NCBI GenBank assembly: GCA_019059635.1
Contig: JAGVRJ010000012.1
Location: 248,001 to 312,000 of the forward strand
Length of the DNA stretch: 64,000 bases
Source of the DNA: Proales similis
Lineage: Eukaryota > Rotifera > Eurotatoria > Ploima > Proalidae
Direction of reading: 5' to 3'
Shown: positions 22,878 to 33,808 of the stretch, one piece after another
How the letters are laid out: each line of letters opens with the position of its first letter
Numbering within the stretch: position 1 is the stretch's first letter
Program-made: the position numbers and the translations under genes
The notes under the pieces: model-generated
The model's database searches: none
The model's input: the letters and a program-made list of their open reading frames with translations, nothing else
Told to the model about the DNA's origin: nothing

Positions 22878-24430
22878 TCAGAAAAAGAGTTGTTTGGCTT
22901 CGGCAGGCGACTGCTCCATTGGGCAATAAGGACATTTCAGTTTGCTTTTGCACGCCAAATGAAATGGTCAGTGGTCAGTCGAAGGAGCACTCACAGAGGA
23001 GCGACTTACTTGGAGCTGAGACTTAGCTTGAGCAGGGCGTCTCTGGAAATCACGTGACCGCAAACAAGACGCATGGGCGGATTGAGATCGGTCGACTGTT
23101 GACGCAGAATCGGACAAGTGAACACCGAATGATAGCGCATCGACTCGCCGAGGTCGATTTCAATCTAGATCGAATGTGCGGCTTAGAACGGCGAGCATTT
23201 GGACTCAAAAGCGTTTAGGCGTTTTACCGGCAGCTCGTCTTTTGTCAATATGTGGCTGACTTGGGTCTGCTGCATCGCTTGTACAATGTTGACCAAAGCA
23301 GGCAGAGCCTTGCATCCGGCCCGAATACTTTGCGAACAAACAGATCGGAAATGAGCAGAGGAGGTGAGCAGCAGAAGAAGCAAGAGCACGTACCAAGTTT
23401 CAAGAGGACACTCGACAGACAGGCCGAGTGACTTGCAAGCGACACGAGCAAACTCGTCCTGTGCCTCGAGCCAGAGCTTGTCGTCAAAGCAGTGCTGGTA
23501 AGGCGAGCACTCGAACTCATCGTCCAAGTAGAGAAGCGAGGCCATGAGCTGTTGAATCTCTTTGGCGCACTGGTGAGCAAAGGGCGCAAAGTTTCGTGCG
23601 TAGAGGATGGCGCTCATTTGCTTGGAACGGCCAACTTTGAGCAGCTGAATGAAGTTGAGTCGATGCAAATTGAACTCGAGCAGCGATTTGGACTCTTTCA
23701 GCCAGCGGGCGTTCGATTTGCACCAGCTAGCAAACATGTGCACTTGAATCGAACGAAGCGCGATCATTTGTACGCCGGCAGTCACTTACTTGAGAGCGAG
23801 AGAGGCGTCGCGTTCTTTCAGTTTGGCCAATATTTGATTTATTTGCGTAAACTCCTTCTCCTTGCTGGCGTCTATTCGTTCGGCGAGGCCGGCCTCCTTT
23901 CGCAACTGTCGCTTAGAAGCGAGAAAACTGGCGGCCACAAAGGTGTAAATTACCTGAATGAATGCGGCACAAACGTCCATGTGACCTCGACGAAGCAGAT
24001 TCTCGCAGATAATCTCGTCGATCAGGCGTTTCTTCTCCTCTGTGTCAAGTATGTTTGTTTGCGGTAGATTGCCGTAGTTGGCCACAAAGTTCTTGTCGAT
24101 TACTTTGCCAATTTTTGAAATGTTCGAATGCAGCTCCTTGTGCTTGTCGGAATATTTCTTGGCGAACTGTTTGAACTGCACTTTGGTTTGTTCGATTTGC
24201 TCGGCTTCAACATGCTCGTCGTCGGACAGCTCTTAAATTTGCGCGCCTCTGAGCTCTGAACGGCCAAATAGAGAGTTTTTTTTTTGTTTACCAGACTGGC
24301 GGCATTTGGCAATGAGTGTAGAGACACTGCTTATCAGCTGATCGATCTCATGCTCGTTGTCCGAATAGAAGGCGCCGAACGCCTTCTTCGTCTTGTCCAG
24401 CTCTTTCTCGACCGCCAGTAGAGACTCCAT
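22878..24430 (-). CDS. RMND5: RMND5 / GID2-type E3 ubiquitin ligase subunit
   Basis: Orthologue of RMND5A/Gid2, a RING-like subunit of the CTLH/GID ubiquitin ligase complex. Seven exons on the minus strand: 24430-24292, 24231-23954, 23905-23790, 23726-23394, 23327-23228, 23164-23010 and 22944-22878 (395 aa; vertebrate forms are about 391). The N-terminus is helical, then come the LisH/CTLH region ([20 protein letters not shown] and [12 protein letters not shown]) and the Gid-type RING with [19 protein letters not shown] and the closing [11 protein letters not shown]. As in the family, the RING is incomplete (a Cys is missing in the second zinc site) and it normally works together with MAEA/Gid9. 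The 48-nt intron in the CTLH region is in frame but breaks the conserved alignment if retained. Confidence 0.93.
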
Positions 24431-24691
24431 CTATGCTCTAGACAAACAGCGTTTAGCACTGACAGCACCAGGACGCGACCCTTCCGGCGCCGATAATTTA
24501 CATTTTGCTCAATTGCATTCATTCAGCCGATTTATACAGCGCGCGCGCGCGCTCATATGTCCATTCATGAATTATTCTAATTTATTCGCCAAGCTGCGTT
24601 GAACTAAGTTGAAAGTGCTCTGGTCTGACACACAAGCGAGCACAAAATGAATACAAGAAACGACTGAAGACCAAAAGTAGAGCTGGATACA
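24431..24691. promoter_or_regulatory. Shared divergent promoter region of RMND5 and STK19
   Basis: Only 261 nt separate the two start codons on opposite strands, so both genes probably use this stretch for promoter and 5' UTRs. A (GC)n-like run (GCGCGCGCGCGC) lies at 24539-24550. Confidence 0.6.
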
Positions 24692-25459
24692 ATGAGCCGC
24701 AAGCGAAAGTCGTCCGAACGACAAGACGAGCCTGCCAAGCAAGTTCGCTTGGACTCGGATCCGGGCGAGATATTCGAGCGAAAGTGCGACGTGCTCGGCG
24801 CGCTCGACCTGTTCGCGTCCATGTTTAACAGACGCGCTTTCAAACTACCTCCGCTGGCCATGAAGGGCCAAATTTACATGATGAGTCGTAATCGAACCGA
24901 AGCTGACCGGGAGCTAGCCAAGCAACGATCCGGTCGGCAAATAGTCCTGTTCCAGCTGGACGCGGCCGGCGACGAGTTTCAGACATGCGTCTGCAAGCAA
25001 GATTGCTTCATCCAGTACATTCGAGCAGTTCTCAGCGACATTCAGAATGAACGACACCGCAGCCTGGGCCTCAAATTCGCCGAACAAGTAACGCTCTCGA
25101 GCGACTCGCTGAGCGTCGAAAAGCGCACGCTCGTCCAAGAGCATCGCCTCGACGAGGCCAACATATCCACTTTGGTACAACTCGGTCTGCTGGTGAGGAA
25201 GGACTCGCAAAGCTTTTGGTTCTCGCTTCCAAATGTCGGCTCGTTCACCAAGCAGCTGAACCAGGCCAGACGGTCAGTGCTCGAGCTGCTCAAAAAGAAG
25301 AAGTACGGCGAAGTGAGCTTGCACGAGCTGAACGCGCGACGTCTCAAATGCGTGTCAAAGTTCGGCACCAGCTACATTCTGGCCGATTTGATCGGTTCAC
25401 AGCGTCTGAGGCGGTTGGACACGCCCAGTCGACACAACGTCTGTTTTGCTCCATTTTAA
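24692..25459 (+). CDS. STK19: STK19 winged-helix protein
   Basis: Single-exon orthologue of STK19 (255 aa; the human protein is about 254). Despite its name the family is no longer thought to be a kinase; it is a DNA-binding winged-helix protein acting in transcription-coupled nucleotide excision repair. The sequence has a basic N-terminus (MSRKRKSSERQ, likely nuclear localisation), then three winged-helix-like segments. The C-terminal block LGLLVRKDSQSFWFSLPNVG, RRSVLELLKKKKY and ILADLIGSQRL is the most diagnostic. No kinase motifs (VAIK, HRD, DFG) are present. The 5' end faces RMND5. Confidence 0.9.
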   Translation: MSRKRKSSERQDEPAKQVRLDSDPGEIFERKCDVLGALDLFASMFNRRAFKLPPLAMKGQIYMMSRNRTEADRELAKQRSGRQIVLFQLDAAGDEFQTCVCKQDCFIQYIRAVLSDIQNERHRSLGLKFAEQVTLSSDSLSVEKRTLVQEHRLDEANISTLVQLGLLVRKDSQSFWFSLPNVGSFTKQLNQARRSVLELLKKKKYGEVSLHELNARRLKCVSKFGTSYILADLIGSQRLRRLDTPSRHNVCFAPF

Positions 25460-25707
25460 AGCCAAATTGACAGCGAAACGAAGCCCGACGAACGAGCCAA
25501 CGAACGCAGCGCAAAACAACCATCTCAAATTTTCCTTTTGTCCAAAATTTTTGCACTTACTTGATAAACCCGCCTCAATGATTTTTTTCCAAAATTTTAA
25601 TGAAAAATTAGAGCAAACAAAGCACATGTGGGGTCCAGGGCTCTTTGCGCAAACATAAATTACAACAAGCGCTCATCGGAGGGGGGTTGAAAGTAAAGCT
25701 CGCTCAA

Positions 25708-27363
25708 ATGGAACTGAAGCTATCAAGACGAGTCATTTCAGTCGGAGCTTGCATATCGCTGCTTTTGTTATTTTTTGAAGAGTTGGCAATCTCGAACGAG
25801 ATGCTTGAACAAAGGGCTATTAAGAGGGCCTTAAGATGGGTGAGAAAGAGAAGGAAACGGATTGTGCTCGGATTCCTCGTTCTTTGGCTGACTGTGCTAC
25901 TAATCGAATTGAAGCTGATCGCTCAGTTGAAAAGCTCGTCACTCGCGGCCAATCAGGCAACTGTGGCCAAATCGAGAAACTTAAACGAAGAATGGTGCTT
26001 CTTATTCGACTTTTTCTTTCGCAACGAAGCGTACTTTATTTACTCGCAGAGAATTCTGGTCATTCAGTCGGGCCGGTCGATTTATTTGCACAACAAGGCG
26101 CCCGAGTTTAAAATTCAGCTCATTCACAGCCAGAAGGGAACTCGTCTGGAAGAGAAACTGTTCTTCAAGAACATCACCACGCAAATACTGCAAATCGAAC
26201 AAGTCAATCTGAGCGACGAACTGAATGACGACTCAGAGCTGAAGGTCATCGTTCAAATGGGCTACGCTAGCAGCCCGTGCTCACTTCGCGTCGAAGTGAT
26301 TCGCGAGCCGGACGACGAGTCCCAGAAACACCATCTGGCCGTGTGTCTCAAATCGTACAATTTCGCACCGGCCCACTCAATCGAGCTGTTCGAGAGTCAG
26401 CTCAAGATTCTCAAGTTCCTCGGCTACCAGAAGGCGTTCATGATCAGAGTGAAGCATTTCAACCGCACAATCGACAAGCAGCTCGATCAAGTGTTTATGA
26501 AGAATTCCAACTTTTTGCAGCAGAAATATGTAAACAGCTTGCCGCGGTTTTTTCGTTCCGACAATCAGTACTTTTCCTATTACTTGGACGAGTACAAGGA
26601 CGTCCGCCTGCACAACCCGGGCGGATTCGATTACACACCGCTCGGCTACGCATCGAATGTCCTCTCGCTGGTCGAATGCTACAAAGAGTTGAAGCCAAAG
26701 TATAAACTGGTCACAATTCTGGATCTGGATGATCTGATCATTCCTCGCTCGGGTCCGATGGACAGTGCCGATCTAAAGTGTCCACCGCCAGGTCAATATT
26801 TCAAGAGCAGAGAGAATGTCTACACCAACAACAGCTTGACCTCCTATCCGTTCTACCAGCATCTGTATTTGCCTCACGAGACAGTCGACGAAATGTGCTC
26901 CCATTTTCGCCGCACATTCACTCGAATGCCGTGGTCGTTTCGCTTCAATTTCAATCGAGCGTTCAACAAGACTAAGATGAGCATGCGAATCGAAGGCAGA
27001 CAGGATCTGAGAACGATTCTCAACGTGTGCAGCAAGTTCAAGGATCTGGTCACAAACAAGACCCAACACCTTGGCCCATTCTCTCGTTTTGTGACCGTCT
27101 CCATTCCGGCCAATGTCTCGTTGCCAAAGTCCATATTCCGCACCAAGCTGCATCCGGTGCCCTCCATCCACGGCATCAAGCCTGTGTGGTCATCGCCCAT
27201 CCTCGGCGCGCACATCGGCACTTGGTCGCATTTTAGATCCACGATCAAGAGCAACATGGTGCTGTTCGCCCGCTACTTGAGCATTGATCGTGAATATGTC
27301 GAATGCATTTTGAAACCGTTGATCGATATCGAAGAGACACTCGACTCTGACTCGCCATTTTGA
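25708..27363 (+). CDS. Glycosyltransferase family 92 protein (type II membrane)
   Basis: A GT92 (DUF23) enzyme, a Golgi family that includes C. elegans GALT-1, a beta-1,4-galactosyltransferase acting on core fucose. One exon of 551 residues from the ATG at 25708. Two hydrophobic stretches lie near residues 10-30 and 50-70; starting instead at the Met at 25801 would leave one helix and a normal type II topology. The catalytic region contains LAVCLKSYNFAP, the diagnostic metal-binding LDLDDLIIPRSG, then FYQHLYLP and HPVPSIHGIKPVW. Several NxS/T sites fall in the lumenal part. The specific sugar and acceptor cannot be told from sequence. No stop codon closes the frame for ~60 nt upstream of the chosen ATG. 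Confidence 0.85.
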   Translation: MELKLSRRVISVGACISLLLLFFEELAISNEMLEQRAIKRALRWVRKRRKRIVLGFLVLWLTVLLIELKLIAQLKSSSLAANQATVAKSRNLNEEWCFLFDFFFRNEAYFIYSQRILVIQSGRSIYLHNKAPEFKIQLIHSQKGTRLEEKLFFKNITTQILQIEQVNLSDELNDDSELKVIVQMGYASSPCSLRVEVIREPDDESQKHHLAVCLKSYNFAPAHSIELFESQLKILKFLGYQKAFMIRVKHFNRTIDKQLDQVFMKNSNFLQQKYVNSLPRFFRSDNQYFSYYLDEYKDVRLHNPGGFDYTPLGYASNVLSLVECYKELKPKYKLVTILDLDDLIIPRSGPMDSADLKCPPPGQYFKSRENVYTNNSLTSYPFYQHLYLPHETVDEMCSHFRRTFTRMPWSFRFNFNRAFNKTKMSMRIEGRQDLRTILNVCSKFKDLVTNKTQHLGPFSRFVTVSIPANVSLPKSIFRTKLHPVPSIHGIKPVWSSPILGAHIGTWSHFRSTIKSNMVLFARYLSIDREYVECILKPLIDIEETLDSDSPF

Positions 27364-27381
27364 CTCGCCATTTTGACTCGC
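27349..27381. repeat. 13-bp tandem duplication across a stop codon
   Basis: GACTCGCCATTTT occurs twice in direct tandem (27349-27361, 27362-27374) followed by a 7-bp partial third copy. The TGA stop of the GT92 gene sits at the joint between the copies. Confidence 0.9.
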
Positions 27382-27393
27382 GGCTGACTTGGC

Positions 27394-27399
27394 AATAAA
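27394..27399 (+). terminator. Poly(A) signal AATAAA of the GT92 gene
   Basis: AATAAA 31 nt after the stop. Confidence 0.6.
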
Positions 27400-27453
27400 C
27401 TCTTTTACGCGGTTACTTGTCGTTGTTGTTGTTGTTGTTTACTCAAAATTGCA

Positions 27454-27459
27454 TTTATT
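27454..27459 (-). terminator. Poly(A) signal of NADK2 (minus strand)
   Basis: TTTATT on the plus strand reads AATAAA on the minus strand, 78 nt after the NADK2 stop and 55 nt from the convergent GT92 signal. Confidence 0.6.
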
Positions 27460-27536
27460 CTTCGACATTTAGAGTGGATAGAGAGTGTACAGGAGGCGGT
27501 AAACAATTGAATTGAATGAATTCTGAGAATTTGCGT

Positions 27537-29328
27537 TTAGATTAAAACGGTGCGAAGCGAGTCCTCGGGAAACGAGGCCAGAGTGGCCTTGGCGCCGTCG
27601 TTGAATTGGTACGAACAGCTTCCGTCGACGACAAGCACGGCATCGAAGCATCGAGATTGAACCAGAAGCCTGTGCAGACGACTTGAATTAATCTTAACCG
27701 TTGGCAGTTTGAGGCGGATATTTACTTTTGCGCGAATCCTCGATTCGTTTCGTTCACGAATATTCCTGCAAATGTGTTGGAACTGCGAGCAGCTAAGAAT
27801 AGGAGCGTGTGAGCGCGCACTTACGGTTAATGACCGGATCGCGTACAGTGTAGGCCATGCGGGGCACGTGCGCCTCGAACACAATCGAGTCGTTGAACTG
27901 GTCTGTGATCGACTTGACAAACTCGTCCTCGTCCATTCGCTCTACTCGGCCGACTGTTGGCGCCAGCTTTTTGTTGTACTCGCTTTGCGCTTCAAGCAGG
28001 CGTTGGCCATTTCGTTCTTTTCGTATTCAGTTAGTACACTCACCCAGCTGCATGATTTTCTTCACCGACTGATGACTCATTTTGTTTATGTTGTAGCACC
28101 ACGAGGTAGAGCCAGTTCCAGTGCACACGATAATGCCGGAGCTTTTCTGCTTGAAGAACGGACCGTCGTCAACTGACATCTGATAATAAGACACCCTTAA
28201 GTGGAGACGAACGACCTTCAGAGTCGCAGTCGGGTGATGCGTTCGACGGACGCCTACCTGGCACTTAATGATTCGCCAATGAACACTTCGTTCAGCGCTC
28301 TCATGGGCACTTCGTAGCGCATGAGCTCAGAGTCAGAGTTGGCCAGCGGCGATCCTTCCAACTTGAGCTCCTCATCTGAGCTCTGCATTTGCGTCTTGCG
28401 GCTCTCTTCGACGTGCTCGATGGAGCGCAGCTCGAAATTGTTCAGCACTTGATCGTACAGCTCGACAGGCTTCACCTCCAGATTGTGGCCTTCGAGTTGA
28501 ATTCTTATTCGAGCTCTCATCAGCCAGCTTCACGTCAGAGACAACGTTGGTTGCTTGATTGCTTTGCTTAGATTTGCTTTCGGTTACCTGAATTCGCCTC
28601 GCACCAGTTTGTCGAACGTCTGTGAAAAGTTCATCGAATGTTGTTTGGAAAGGAGCAAGTGGCCTTCGGAGCTCGCTTAAATCGTATAGTTTTCTCCAAA
28701 ATCCACACAAACACACAGATAGAAGAGAGAGAGAGAACAACGTACTCGAGTCGGTGTTGATCCCGATCACAGGCTTGTCAGAGGAGAGGACTCGAGAGGC
28801 GGCGAGCAGAAAAGTCCCGTCACCGCCCGTGCTCAGGACACAGTCGGCCCAGTCGATTTGATCGCGCGTGTAATGGTGACGCTGCACGACTCGGTACTCG
28901 ACCCGGTGCTTCTTGAGGGTGCGAAGAACCCGCTCGAGAGATCGATTGTGAATGTTGTGATGTTCAATGAGTCGTTCGTAGTTGGAGCCTTTTCGAATCA
29001 GCTATAGGAGAGAGCGAACTTGACAAGTTAAGTGGACAAAGATCGACGAGTGACTGAGGTGCTCACGTTGTCTTTTAGCTGACTCTCGCTTGCAGTCGGC
29101 ATTTTCCTTCGCTCGTATTCGTACCTGCGCTCGTGAGAACTTGTTTAGACAACGAGCCGCGACCCCTCCAAAACGCGTCCTCCACGCGACCACTCACCTG
29201 GTCATTTTGTTGAGAACAAGCACTCTGGAGAAGGCGAACTGCTGCCTGTCAGTCGACTGCTGCCGAATACATTCATGCTGTTGACTGCTGGCTCGACTCG
29301 CAAGAATGCGCAGAGCACTTTTGAGCAT
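27537..29328 (-). CDS. NADK2: Mitochondrial NAD kinase 2
   Basis: Orthologue of NADK2, which phosphorylates NAD+ to NADP+ in the mitochondrial matrix. Nine exons: 29328-29198, 29124-29067, 29001-28746, 28675-28588, 28527-28258, 28195-28044, 27989-27825, 27765-27726, 27681-27537 (434 aa; human 442). A presequence-like start (MLKSALRILASRASS) is followed by RVLVLNKMTRYEYERR, the NAD-kinase GGDGT motif in VLSTGGDGTFLLAAS, INTD, SSEGHLLLSK, RALNEVFIGE and CTGTGSTSWCYNIN, ending with the conserved SRCFDAVLVVDGS and FNDGA. The introns are tiny (44-82 nt), and the 44-nt one near the end is required because the exon frame meets a stop. The intron at 27990-28043 could also end 27 nt earlier, which I consider too short. 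Confidence 0.94.
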
Positions 29329-30003
29329 CGTGATCGGCACGAGTGAATTCAATCGGGGAGCCTAAATCGGTCGGATCTCTGCCTGTCTCTGTTTGGCTTT
29401 AGTTTAGAGGGCGTGCGTTGCTATCTGGTTCCTGAGCGATTCGGCGAATCAAGTTTTTCGATTTTCTTTTCACATTCAGACACTATTCACTTGCTCACTT
29501 GTTTCTCGTTCACTTGCTTCGTTCATGTAGTTGTTCACCGCAGAGAGCGGAGAGAAGTCTTCGTCTTCGAGCCACCTCTGTCGTCCGCATGATGATTACC
29601 TCGGCGGTCGCTGCTCGACAAAGACGACGGCGCGGCGATAAAACAAACGCGTCTAGATAATGAGGCCTCATTCAGTTACGCACTCATTTCAAGCTGTTCT
29701 CCTTACTTGACGTCTTTCTCGGCTCTCTCGACTCCGCAGCTCATTCGAACCGGAAATTAAATCGACCGGAGGCAAACGGAGAGAATGCGTCGCAAGCCAC
29801 ACAGTTTAATTTTAGACGCACAGAGGGGCGAACAAAAGTGCCAAAGTAGATAGAGATGCCGGATATACCGCTGTGGTTTTGGAATTGAAAACCGAGAGAA
29901 TCTAATAAATTTTAGCCCAAGGTCTTCTGGGTTGAGCTCTTGTCTATTTAGAGAGGCTGACTTGATGAACTGAGATTCACACTGGCACGTCTCAGAGGCG
30001 AAA
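29329..30003. other. Divergent intergenic region NADK2 / 7TM receptor
   Basis: 675 nt between divergent start codons; no gene seen. It should contain both promoters. Confidence 0.5.
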
Positions 30004-31049
30004 ATGTTTGCCGAATTCAAGAAAATTCTTGGCATCTATTCGCTGCTGCTGATCATATTCGGCGTATTGACCGGCATCTGCGGATTCGCTCTCTCCTTCA
30101 AACTGAGACAGACGCCCACATTTGTATTCCTCTCGTTCTCGTTCGTTTCGAATGTGTTCACTCTGCTCGTGTGGAACCTCAACAGCTTTCTCAATCCGTG
30201 GTTCAATATCGATCTACTCAACTCGAGTCTGTTCAGCTGCAACTTTGGCACATTTTTTCAATTCACGTCGTTTGAGATTTCCGCCTGGTTCCTGGTAATA
30301 GACCGCTCAGTGCGCTCTCTCAAATCTCCACTCATCAACATCCATCAAGGTGCTCATCTCATTCGAGCAGTTCCTGGCGGTTCGCTTCAATCTCTGGCGA
30401 ACCGTTTACTTCAAGGCAAAGCGAGCGTTCCTGGTCTCTGTCGGCCTCGTTCTCCTATTCATTGGACTCAACTCTCACATGCTCGTGTCGTACGGCCACG
30501 AGGCTGACTTTGGCAATTTCACTCAAGTGTTTTGCTTTCGCGTGCCGAGCATTCCACAGACCAGATGGATCGAACAGTGGACACTGGTAAGTGGCTGGCC
30601 TCCATTCAAACGCTCCTGGTTTAAACGGACCGCTCTCGCAGGGCTACATATTCCTCTACTCGCTGATTCCGTTCTCGCTCTTGCTTTTGAGCAATTTTCT
30701 TCTAATCTGGACGATCAGGGCCAGACAGGCGGTTCGATCTAGCGCTCATCCAGTGTCGAGCAATCACGGATCTGCCAATGGCCACCACAAGCATGAGAAC
30801 AAGTTTCTCAACCGAATGGTCTTATTTCTGACTGCTCTGTTCATCGCAATGACGCTACCCTCCGCGGTTGTCTCCTTCTTCTACGGTGAGCTCTATCGAA
30901 CGCCGCTGGGCAACGCCGTGGTCAACTTTATCGGCGCGCTCACCTTTTCTTATCACGGCCTGAACTTTTTCATTCTGATCGCGTCCAACAAACGCTTCAG
31001 AGAACAAATGGTTCAGCTGATCGGTGTCGCTCATCTCTTTTCCAAATAG
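30004..31049 (+). CDS. Divergent rhodopsin-like 7TM receptor (311 aa)
   Basis: Three exons, 30004-30294, 30350-30586 and 30642-31049. Seven hydrophobic segments are visible, with very short N- and C-termini. Where rhodopsin-class receptors carry DRY at the end of helix 3 this one has EQF (ISFEQFLAVRF). Helix 7 ends in LNFFILIASNKRFREQ, a form common in protostome neuropeptide receptors of the FMRFamide/myosuppressin type in place of NPxxY. A His/Asn/Ser-rich third loop precedes helix 6. The only extracellular Cys candidates are in the N-terminal half and before helix 5, so the usual helix 3 to loop 2 disulfide may exist. The ligand cannot be inferred. Chemosensory receptors are an alternative. 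Confidence 0.8.
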
Positions 31050-31196
31050 AGCTCGTCTAGTAGATACAGCCGAGTCCAGTTCTGGCTCAACTTCAACTCT
31101 CGCCCCGGCAACTTCAATCAAAACTGACTTGCACCCTCCCCCCTGGCTTCTGTCCTTTGTCTGCCTTAATGTGATCGAGCTCCTTGTCCAGCAGTG

Positions 31197-31202
31197 AATA
31201 AA
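31197..31202 (+). terminator. Poly(A) signal AATAAA of the 7TM receptor
   Basis: AATAAA 148 nt after the stop. Confidence 0.55.
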
Positions 31203-31306
31203 AATAGGCTCAGCTGAAATTCTAGATTCAATTTTGCAGCGAAATTTACAAAGACACAGAATTGGTGAGAAGACTAAGGGCTTTTCATTTAGAGCGGCTC
31301 GTCTGG

Positions 31307-33479
31307 CTACTGTTCGTAGAGTTTGGCCGCCGATAGCAAATGATCCACATTAAAGACGAGATCGGACACGGCGAGCTCAACCTGGCGCTCGAACTCCAAA
31401 TCGCTCAGCTAGACAAAATCACGTTTTCACTCAGCTGCTCGGCTCTGGATTCGAATGAGGTAATTACCGGCTTGAATGATTCAACTGATTGATCGATGGC
31501 GTGCTCGAATGTGGGACCGAAATTGACTTCGACCTTGACGCGTGGAGGCAAACAATGTTGAAACGTTGGAGAGAAGAGCCAAAAGCTGGCATTTACCGTC
31601 GCGCTTTTGTAGATTGAAATCGCCGGGAAATAGATTCCTTTGTAAATGTTTTGAAAAGCAACTCCCTGACATTGACCTTGAGCGCACGATTCGTTTGATG
31701 CAAACAGCCTAATCGATCTGTTGAGAGTATTTACCGTTCTTGTAGAAGACGATCTAAAGCGCGATTGGTTTTAGCAGACCGAGACCGAGCGATGGGCGTG
31801 TGGCGCTTACCTGGCTGCCGTCGAGCGGAGTGAGCAATTTCTCCGCCTGGCTGAACTTGTCTCTTTCCTCGTAGTAGAGATGGTTCTTGAATTTGACCAA
31901 GGTCAATTCTTTGCAGCTGTCGGGCACGAGTCTGGACTCGTTGGCTTTGAACGGAAGCTTGATCAGCATTCCGATCACGTCGCCCTGTGCGTAGCCGTCG
32001 CCTGCTGCCTGGCCAGGCAAGCGTCTTGTGTAAGACTTTCCGATCGAATCGTGAAACACGGTGCCTTTGCGCGAGCGCCACGAGTAGCTGAACTTGTCAT
32101 AGCCACAGGGCGCCTGAAGATTGGCAAGCTTCTGGGCCCAGCCGATTCGCAGAGCCGAGCCGTTGGGCATCTCTTTCACTTTGACTTCAAAATACCAGGT
32201 GCCGTGAGCAACGCCCAGAGTCGCTCTGACCATCGAGTAGCCTTTCTCGCCGGTCACACTCAGTCGGTCGTCGCTGAGTCGAAGCTGAGGCGCTCGGTCG
32301 TTTAGCGACAGGGCCAATTTGCGCTCCAAGTACAGCCGATAGAGGTGCCCGGGCAGAGGCTTGCCAGCCCACAGCTCGGTCTCCTCAAACTGCTGTCTGA
32401 ACGGAGCGTGCGGGTCCGGCTCGACCAGGTAGTAGCGATAGCTGTCCTTGTTGAACGGATGGTCGAGCGGAAAGCAGGTGGGCACCATCTTTTCCAGTCT
32501 GGCCAGATCGTTTGCTCCGTTGCGACGACGAGACGAGTTGTTTTGCTGGCCTGCTTGCCATGCGCCCGGAGAGTTGGCCGACTCGCTCAGCTTGCGTTTG
32601 GAGCCGCGTCGACTCATTTGCGATTGAGCTGTGGCGTTGTTCACTTGGTAGCGATTGAGACCGTGAGGCCACATGCACATGAGCGTGAGTTAGACCTACT
32701 CTCGTAGAAGGGTCCGATTCTGTCAAAATTGGCATCGCGCAGACCGTGCAGCAGTTCGTTGTTCTCATTGCGGCTGATGAAAATGTCCTCGCGTGCCTTC
32801 GAACAAGGCTAAGGGTCGGAACGGGCCGATTAAAGATGTATGGCGCATTACCATCGTCTTGGTGATGGTCGCGTGCCAGGTGTTCTTGGTGCGCCGCGGC
32901 GCATTTGTCATCTCTTCCCAGTGCTTTTCGATGAACGGAATTATCTCGCGCTCTTTGGAGAAAAACGCCTGCTCGCTGCGCTTCTGGGCTTGGTCAAATG
33001 TCAAGTTGGCCAATGTGGTCACGCATATTTGATTGAACGCTGGTGGTCGAAGAAACATGTGAAACGCTCAATAGAACCGTTTAAGCAACTCACAGGCAAG
33101 CTTCTTGACAAACGACTGATGGCCGGTGCCTGAGCATCTCTCGCACGAGAACTGATAGCTTAGTGAAAAGCGCACGAGTGAGCTAAACGGGTTCCTCTGC
33201 TCAATTGGACGAATTCGGGGGACGAATGAGCAAACTGTCTGCCTACCCGGTTTGAACCTTGAGGCAACGCTGGTGGTACCATGCACCGCATTGACAGCAT
33301 TGGACTTCAACCTCGTTGAGGTTTCGCAGTTCGCCACTAAACAATGCCACTAGTGAAGAGCGCATCACACAAGCAAGAGAAGAGGCGGTCTACCAGCATT
33401 GAGTTTGATTCTGTTCGCTTTTCGCCTCGGCCGGACTTGAGCCAGACTGGAAGCTGCTCATGGACAACTCAGTATCCAT
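31307..33479 (-). CDS. ASH2L: ASH2L, core subunit of MLL/SET1 H3K4 methyltransferase complexes
   Basis: Orthologue of ASH2L, which with WDR5, RbBP5 and DPY30 activates MLL-family histone H3K4 methyltransferases. Ten exons: 33479-33394, 33336-33247, 33194-33094, 33039-32852, 32808-32700, 32643-31811, 31753-31735, 31676-31597, 31533-31468, 31408-31307 (557 aa). The N-terminal atypical PHD/winged-helix region shows QCCQCGAWYHQRC and FSCERCSGTGHQ, then TTLANLTF and IIPFIEKHWEEM. The SPRY domain in the large exon has YGYxxL-like HPFNKDSYRYYLVEPDPHAP, RAPQLRLSDDRL, GEKGYSMVRATLG and GYDKFSYSWRS. The last exon carries the DPY30-binding helix. One exon is only 19 nt (IVFYKN). An insertion (RRLPGQAAGDG) enlarges the loop before the conserved YGQGD-like motif. 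Confidence 0.95.
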
Positions 33480-33808
33480 CGGCTATCGATTTTCAATTGT
33501 CCATCAATTAATTTCTGCCTCCAGTTGGGGCGAATTTAACCAGAGCAGATCCAACTTGACGCAGCCATTGATTGTCTGGGCGAAAGCGGGCCCGATTCAA
33601 GCAGCGGGATTAATTGAACTTTTGAAAATGGGTTAACTGGAGGATGCCCTTAGTCTTAGTCTTGACCCCCTCTGGACACCAAGCCTAACCTGGACAATAC
33701 CCACACCAATCCAGCAGCCTTGAGCAGGCTATCTTGTTAAAACGGGTTTGACTTTATTCTATTTTGGCAGCATGCTCACTAGGAAAACAACTAAACGCGT
33801 GGCACAGG
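33480..33808. other. Spacer between ASH2L and the monoamine transporter
   Basis: 329 nt with no gene; contains ASH2L upstream sequence and the 3' UTR of the transporter, including TTTATT at 33753-33758 (AATAAA on the minus strand, 51 nt after its stop). Confidence 0.55.

Noticed and set aside
28017-28043. 27-nt intron option in NADK2
   Set aside because: Too short; a 54-nt intron from the same donor also keeps the frame.
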